Notes under the pieces: generated by a model
What the model was told of the DNA's origin: nothing
What the model saw: the letters and a program-made list of their open reading frames with translations, nothing else
The model's database searches: none
Made by a program: the position numbers and the translations under genes
Part shown: positions 63,621 through 64,000 of the stretch, piece after piece
How the letters are laid out: every line of letters begins with the position of its first letter
How positions within the stretch are numbered: the first letter of the stretch is position 1
NCBI GenBank assembly: GCA_005502805.1
Contig: SCMY01000008.1
Span: forward strand, 62,001-126,000
Length of the DNA: 64,000 nucleotides
Reading direction: 5' to 3'
Origin: Rhizobiales bacterium 2SD
Lineage (GTDB): Bacteria; Pseudomonadota; Alphaproteobacteria; Rhizobiales; Beijerinckiaceae

Positions 63621-63810
63621 GGCCTCTGTTCTGCCACGCCGTCAGATCTCGCAAAAGGGCGAGAACTGCGGCTGTTTGATCGGGAGCAGGTAAGATCGCT
63701 GTTTCGTGATCGCGAGCTTGGTGCCTCAGCATGCGGCGCAGAATGTCATCACGCCGATAAAATGATGCCACAGCGCGCCAGCAACATCACCGCGAGCACC
63801 AGCATCGTCC
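63621..63810. other. Gap between copA and the Cys-rich protein gene, nothing recognised
   Basis: About 190 bases on the minus strand between the copA stop and the Cys-rich gene start. No credible gene and no clear hairpin. It should contain the promoter of the Cys-rich/YtkA/cusBA operon, but I could not identify a copper-regulator operator in it. Confidence 0.4.
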
Positions 63811-63999
63811 CTATTGGAGAGACACCGTTCTCAGGCGTAGCGCGTTGCCGATTACGCTCACCGATGACAGTGCCATCGCCGCCGCCGCGATGATCGGGGA
63901 CAGAAGCAGCCCGAACAGCGGATAGAGCACGCCCGCCGCCACCGGCACGCCGGCGGCGTTGTAGATGAAAGCGAAGAACAGGTTCTGCCGGATGTTGCG
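63811..63999 (-). CDS. copA: Copper-translocating P-type ATPase, C-terminal end only
   Basis: Only the last 62 codons are in the window; the rest lies beyond the right edge. The sequence [27 protein letters not shown] followed by [27 protein letters not shown] is the highly conserved end of PIB-1 (CopA-type) Cu(I) exporters, including the last two membrane helices and the MALSSVSV signature. It fits the neighbouring Cus genes. Confidence 0.9.
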   Translation of the reverse strand, partial: RNIRQNLFFAFIYNAAGVPVAAGVLYPLFGLLLSPIIAAAAMALSSVSVIGNALRLRTVSLQ

Positions 64000-64000
64000 C

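Overview
The window is GC-rich and densely coded, with many GTG/TTG starts and translationally coupled operons. The gene set (degP-like protease, two-component pair, glnE and a PleC-type kinase in a row, a general amino-acid binding protein of the AapJ type, MocR and FadR/FCD-type GntR regulators, many ABC and TTT solute transporters) points to a free-living alphaproteobacterium of the Hyphomicrobiales. A Bosea-like organism is my best guess, from gene content and style only. I saw no rRNA, tRNA, CRISPR array, transposase, integrase or prophage gene.

Layout. 1-13.6 kb is a conserved housekeeping block: the 3' part of a DegP-like protease (one PDZ domain only), an OmpR-type regulator and its kinase, glnE, a GGDEF protein, a PleC-like kinase and pepN. 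13.6-19.2 kb holds a long CDF cation exporter, gloA, a galM-sugar kinase pair, a very acidic small protein and a DUF1003-type membrane protein. 19.2-24 kb has two orphan solute-binding proteins facing each other across a strong hairpin, an ABM-fold protein, a UreE with a very long His tail and no urease genes nearby, and a phnM with no C-P lyase genes. 23.9-26.1 kb is a divergent LysR/MFS pair.

26.2-32.4 kb is a divergent sugar-acid module: gntR-uxuA on the minus strand against a PotABCD-like ABC transporter on the plus strand, with a perfect GntR-like palindrome between them. After topoisomerase IB, an M20 amidohydrolase, a REP-like repeat and an orphan cobF comes a second regulator pair (GntR and MocR, overlapping tail to tail). 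The MocR gene is divergent from a five-gene operon of a SsuA/NMT1-like protein, a nitrilase-family amidase and a polar amino-acid ABC transporter. 42.3-45.5 kb has a chemoreceptor and a MarR/membrane-protein pair. 45.6-49.7 kb is a tripartite tricarboxylate transporter operon with two tandem TctC receptors.

49.7-58 kb is the most interesting accessory region: a divergent cluster around one palindromic operator. On the minus strand are an enolase-superfamily sugar-acid dehydratase, two CUT1-type permeases and two uncharacterised soluble proteins. On the plus strand are a GntR regulator, two paralogous Tat/Sec-exported binding proteins and an SDR dehydrogenase. No ATPase gene is present.

58.2-64 kb is a minus-strand copper/heavy-metal export block: CopA (3' end only), a Cys-rich small exported protein, a YtkA/FixH-like periplasmic protein, CusB and CusA, the last three translationally coupled.
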